The notes under the pieces were generated by a model. The model did no database searches. It was not told the origin of the DNA and saw only the letters and a program-made list of their open reading frames with translations. The position numbers were made by a program, and so were the translations under genes. From JBMNTU01 sp050945895 (lineage in GTDB: Bacteria > Bacillota > Clostridia > Christensenellales > Christensenellaceae), in the NCBI GenBank assembly GCA_050945895.1, contig JBMNTU010000091.1:1-8318 (forward strand): a DNA stretch of 8,318 nt. The letters run 5' to 3'. Shown in pieces: positions 5,899 through 8,318 of this stretch. How positions within the stretch are numbered: position 1 is the stretch's first letter; every line of letters starts with the position of its first letter.

Positions 5899-6315
5899 AT
5901 GAAAAACACAGAAAAAGTAACTGTAACCCGTTTGGACGGGCTTCGCGTAGAAGCGCAGGCCCGAACCCACACCATAACGTTTGACGGCCCCAAAACCGCA
6001 GAAGGCGGAAATACGGCGCCGCTGCCCGGCGAAACGCTGTTGGCTTGCCTGGGCGCATGCCAGCAGATGGTCGCTACCTCGCTGGCAAAAAAAATGAACA
6101 TCGACCTAAAGGGAATTCACAGCGAAATAGAAGGAGATACACAGCCCGAAGGCCCCCCTGCCTTTACGGAAATCCGCTTTCATATGTATTTCGACTCGGA
6201 CGCCGACCAGAAAACGCTCGACCGCCTGGCCGACCTGGTAGAGAAAAACTGCCCCATCGAGCAAACGCTTTTAAACGGTGTTAAAGTCGTGCGGACGGGC
6301 GCATCGAAAAAGTAG
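5899..6315 (+). CDS. OsmC/Ohr superfamily protein, YhfA-like
   Basis: Small cytoplasmic protein of the OsmC/Ohr superfamily, whose characterised members reduce organic hydroperoxides with a reactive cysteine pair; the YhfA-like subgroup is poorly defined. The product has 138 residues, the usual length. Family landmarks are the GGN turn (36-38), PLPGETLLACLGAC (41-54) with Glu45 and Cys54 at the start of the central helix, and KNCPIEQTL (116-124) with the second Cys118; Cys50 is an extra cysteine. A conserved N-terminal arginine of Ohr proteins is not clear, so peroxidase activity is not certain. The start at 5899 follows GGAGGT (5889-5894). No separate promoter or terminator is visible between it and the merR-like gene, so it is probably co-transcribed, linking it to the drug/stress module. 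Confidence 0.9.
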   Translation: MKNTEKVTVTRLDGLRVEAQARTHTITFDGPKTAEGGNTAPLPGETLLACLGACQQMVATSLAKKMNIDLKGIHSEIEGDTQPEGPPAFTEIRFHMYFDSDADQKTLDRLADLVEKNCPIEQTLLNGVKVVRTGASKK

Positions 6316-6328
6316 CTTGGTCAAAAGC

Positions 6329-6358
6329 AAAAAGACCGGCAACACTGCCGGTCTTTTT
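6329..6358. terminator. Bidirectional terminator between the osmC-like and chemoreceptor genes
   Basis: Perfect 13-bp stem AAAAAGACCGGCA / TGCCGGTCTTTTT with an ACAC loop. It lies 13 nt after the osmC-like stop codon and 11 nt after the convergent chemoreceptor stop codon, with T-runs in both directions, so it should end both transcripts. Confidence 0.95.
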
Positions 6359-6369
6359 ATAATCTTCGT

Positions 6370-8058
6370 CTATTCTCCGATTTCAAACCGCTCTACAATG
6401 TGCTGCAGCATCTCCGACTGCCCGCTCATTTCCTGGCTTGCGGCAGACGTCTGCTGCGCTGTTGCGCTGTTTTGTTGTGTCACCTGGCTGACCTGCTCGA
6501 TCCCTGCATTGATCTGCTCTATTTCCGTGCTTTGCGACCGCGCATAGCCGGCAATATCATTTACCAGCTGGTAGCTGCGGCCAATTCCCTCAACAATTTT
6601 TGCCAGCGACTGCGCTGCGCTTTCGGCAATTTCCACTCCCAGTTTCGATTTTTCATTCGAATCCGTTATCAGCGTGCTCGTCTCCTTTGCCGCATCTGCA
6701 CTCTTTTGTGCAAGGTTGCGCACTTCGTCCGCAACAACGGCAAAGCCCTTGCCGTGTTCTCCGGCACGAGCCGCCTCAACCGCTGCATTCAGCGCCAATA
6801 TATTGGTCTGGAATGCAATGTCGTCAATCGTTTTAATGATTTTATTGATGGAATCGCCTGCGTCTCCAATCTCCCGGACTGCCGTTGTCAGGTTTTCCAT
6901 TTTTTGCGTGCCTTCTTCGGCGTCCGCTTGTATGCCGCTGGCAAGCCTTGCCGCATCTTCGGCAATTTCTGCGCTTTCTTTGGTTTTGTCCGTCACGTCG
7001 GATATGGAATCGGAGAGCTGCGCAATAGACGTAGTCTGCTCGATCGACCCCTGCGCAAGCGCAGACGCGCCGCTTGCCAGCTCTTTAGATCCAGCAAGCA
7101 CCTGCTCTGTGGCCGCGCGAATCTGGTGCACCATACTTTTCAAGCTGTCCGCCATTTCAATCATTGCTTCGGCCATATGGTCGTTTTCTCCGCGTTTTTC
7201 TACCCTTACGGTCAGGTCTCCCCCCGCTATCTGCTCGAGCATTTCGACCTGTTTTTGCGTGCTGTTTACCATATCGTAAAACGCGTTTGTAAGAATACCG
7301 ATTTCGTCGTCAGACTGGTAAGAAAGGTCTATGTCCATATCGCCCTCGGCAATTTTCCTCGACGCAACAGACAGCGCTTCAATTGGGTTTCCTACCGTCT
7401 TCCGGATATACCGCATAAAATACAATCCGGAACAAACGCTGAACCCGATGATAATGATCAGCGTAATCATCCCAAAAAATCCGGCGCTTGCGTTTACTTC
7501 ATCTACCGAAATATCTACACCTGCCACGCCCACAATGCTTCCTGCGCTGTTAAAAACAGGCGCAAATCCGGAAACCATGTATCCAAACCCCTCAGAATTG
7601 TCAATATCCGTAACAGCAAACTGGCCGGTTTCGTATGCCATATCTGCTTCTTCTGCAAAAACGCCGTCCGGTTCCACTTCGCCCAAATAGCCGATTTCAT
7701 CGTCTCCCGGTTTCCGTCCTTCCACAAAGTAGCGCCAATGGCCTTCTTCGTTTTTATTGATAACATAGAGGTACTCTACATCTGTACCCGTCTTTACCTG
7801 GTCGACATAGCTTTCCATTTCGTACCAGTAGTCGCTATGCTCCATCGTATCCATCGCTTCCTGCATCTTATCGCCGTTTACAGCATACGCCACTGCCTGC
7901 GCCATGGTACGGGCTTCTTCACCCTTTGCATCAATCACTTCATTCCTAAAAGAAAAATACCCGAAAACGCCGATTACAACAGTCCCTAAAACAATCATAA
8001 CAAACGCCATGACTGCCGTTTTTGCCGAGACCGACTTGCTAGATTTTGCTTTGCTCAT
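6370..8058 (-). CDS. Methyl-accepting chemotaxis protein with extracellular Cache-like sensor
   Basis: Membrane chemoreceptor that senses an outside signal and controls the CheA kinase through CheW. The 562-residue product has TM1 at about 14-36, an extracellular sensor at about 37-194 of single-Cache type (VEYLYVINKN near 94-103 and GFAPVFNSAGSIVGVAGVD at 164-182), TM2 at about 196-216, HAMP at about 217-269 (NPIEALSVASRKIAEGDMD), a second HAMP-like unit at about 273-312 (LEQIAGGDLTVRV), then the signalling coiled coil. The hairpin tip is intact at about 412-450 (DIAFQTNILALNAAVEAA, then GFAVVADEVRNLA). Q/E-rich methylation helices flank it. There is no C-terminal CheR-tethering pentapeptide. 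The start at 8058 has AAGGGG 6 nt upstream. No che or flagellar genes are adjacent. The ligand is unknown; small organic molecules are usual for Cache domains. Confidence 0.95.
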   Translation of the reverse strand: MSKAKSSKSVSAKTAVMAFVMIVLGTVVIGVFGYFSFRNEVIDAKGEEARTMAQAVAYAVNGDKMQEAMDTMEHSDYWYEMESYVDQVKTGTDVEYLYVINKNEEGHWRYFVEGRKPGDDEIGYLGEVEPDGVFAEEADMAYETGQFAVTDIDNSEGFGYMVSGFAPVFNSAGSIVGVAGVDISVDEVNASAGFFGMITLIIIIGFSVCSGLYFMRYIRKTVGNPIEALSVASRKIAEGDMDIDLSYQSDDEIGILTNAFYDMVNSTQKQVEMLEQIAGGDLTVRVEKRGENDHMAEAMIEMADSLKSMVHQIRAATEQVLAGSKELASGASALAQGSIEQTTSIAQLSDSISDVTDKTKESAEIAEDAARLASGIQADAEEGTQKMENLTTAVREIGDAGDSINKIIKTIDDIAFQTNILALNAAVEAARAGEHGKGFAVVADEVRNLAQKSADAAKETSTLITDSNEKSKLGVEIAESAAQSLAKIVEGIGRSYQLVNDIAGYARSQSTEIEQINAGIEQVSQVTQQNSATAQQTSAASQEMSGQSEMLQHIVERFEIGE

Positions 8059-8085
8059 GCTCTACCCCTTAATATACGCAAACCC

Positions 8086-8115
8086 GGGCGCCCTCGCTAT
8101 CCACACGGGGTGCCC
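8086..8115 (-). other. GC-rich hairpin in the chemoreceptor mRNA leader
   Basis: In the roughly 110-nt leader, GGGCACCC and GGGCGCCC can pair over 8 positions with one A-C mismatch around a 14-nt loop. It ends 27 nt before the start codon and is much richer in GC than its surroundings. It does not match a riboswitch class that I recognise. Confidence 0.4.
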
Positions 8116-8162
8116 AAGTAAAATACCATAGAATTATGGCCATTTTTGCTTTTATAGTTGTT

Positions 8163-8189
8163 GTATCGTTAATATTATACCATTCTTTA
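8163..8189 (-). promoter_or_regulatory. Possible sigma-28 (SigD) promoter overlapping the sigma-A promoter
   Basis: Minus strand: TAAA (8186-8189), 15 bp, AACGATAC (8163-8170). The SigD consensus is TAAA-N15-GCCGATAT; the -35 and the CGATA core match, giving 5 of 8 in the -10. Motility sigma factors commonly drive receptor genes, which raises the prior, but the AT-rich setting makes chance matches possible. Confidence 0.35.
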
Positions 8190-8201
8190 TGATTATGGCA
8201 A
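8174..8201 (-). promoter_or_regulatory. Sigma-A promoter of the chemoreceptor gene
   Basis: Minus strand: -35 TTGCCA (8196-8201), 16 bp, -10 TATAAT (8174-8179), with an extended -10 TG one base before. Transcription would start near 8167, giving a leader of about 110 nt. Confidence 0.8.
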
Positions 8202-8213
8202 CTCTCCAAGCAA

Positions 8214-8236
8214 AACGTTAGTGTCAAGTAAACGTT
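8214..8236. repeat. Two AACGTT palindromes upstream of the chemoreceptor promoter
   Basis: The palindrome AACGTT occurs at 8214-8219 and 8231-8236, 17 bp apart, within about 35 bp upstream of the -35. Such paired sites can be regulator targets, but six-base palindromes also occur by chance. The rest of 8237-8318 is AT-rich and holds no gene I can support; a plus-strand TATAAT at 8263-8268 lacks a good -35. Confidence 0.3.
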
Positions 8237-8318
8237 GGCAAGCAAGAGCCTTTTACAAAAGATATAATGACATTTGTTTTTCGTATCTATGACAACATCA
8301 TATCACTGAAGCGTCATT

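Noticed and set aside
6400..7989. 529-residue plus-strand reading frame opposite the chemoreceptor
   Set aside because: It is antisense to a clear receptor with intact domains, its translation has no recognisable motif and is rich in Cys, His and Arg, and it has no ribosome binding site. It is a by-product of codon use on the other strand.
8205..8235. Possible sigma-54 promoter (TTGACAC ... TTTTGC, minus strand)
   Set aside because: The spacing between the GA and GC elements is wrong and the invariant GG is missing.
8263..8268. Plus-strand TATAAT suggesting a gene leaving the window to the right
   Set aside because: No acceptable -35 at 16-18 bp and no start codon with a ribosome binding site before position 8318.

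Overview
The window looks like chromosomal DNA of a low-to-mid GC Gram-positive bacterium (Bacillota, probably a Clostridia-type anaerobe). Four things support this. The gene order lspA - rluD-like - pyrR - uracil permease is the same as in Bacillus subtilis (lspA-ylyB-pyrR-pyrP). A PyrR-type attenuation leader precedes pyrR. The ribosome binding sites are strong AGGAGG/GGAGG types. The chemoreceptor and permease sequences resemble clostridial ones. No mobile element, CRISPR array, tRNA or rRNA is visible. The genus cannot be fixed from sequence reading alone.

Layout. Positions 1-3480, minus strand: lspA, an RluA/RluD-family pseudouridine synthase overlapping it by 20 nt, then a well-formed promoter (TTGAAT-17-TATAAT) and a leader with a PyrR-binding loop and several hairpins, then pyrR and a uracil permease truncated by the window edge. 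Positions 3484-5046, minus strand: a MepA-like MATE efflux pump ending in a strong hairpin terminator. Its promoter has the 19-bp spacer and central dyad typical of MerR-activated promoters. Positions 5047-6315, plus strand: the divergent MerR/BmrR-like regulator and an OsmC/YhfA-like redox protein 57 nt downstream. A perfect 13-bp bidirectional terminator (6329-6358) separates these from a convergent minus-strand chemoreceptor gene (6370-8058), which has a long structured leader and overlapping sigma-A-like and sigma-28-like promoter signals.

How the genes work together. LspA matures lipoproteins and the RluD-like protein belongs to an rRNA-modifying family. PyrR should sense UMP/UTP and attenuate its own mRNA together with the uracil permease, giving pyrimidine-controlled salvage. 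The MerR regulator, MATE pump and OsmC protein form a plausible stress/drug-response module: the regulator binds one operator between two overlapping divergent promoters, activating the pump and repressing itself. The chemoreceptor is an orphan here, with no che genes beside it.

The points most worth a second look are the Asp-to-Asn change at the catalytic position of the pseudouridine synthase (N138), the MerR operator in a 19-bp spacer, the unusual low-GC attenuator architecture before pyrR, and the likely misplacement of the first ATG of lspA on top of a -10 element. Most of the window is ordinary housekeeping and accessory content; I do not see a clearly new multi-gene system.
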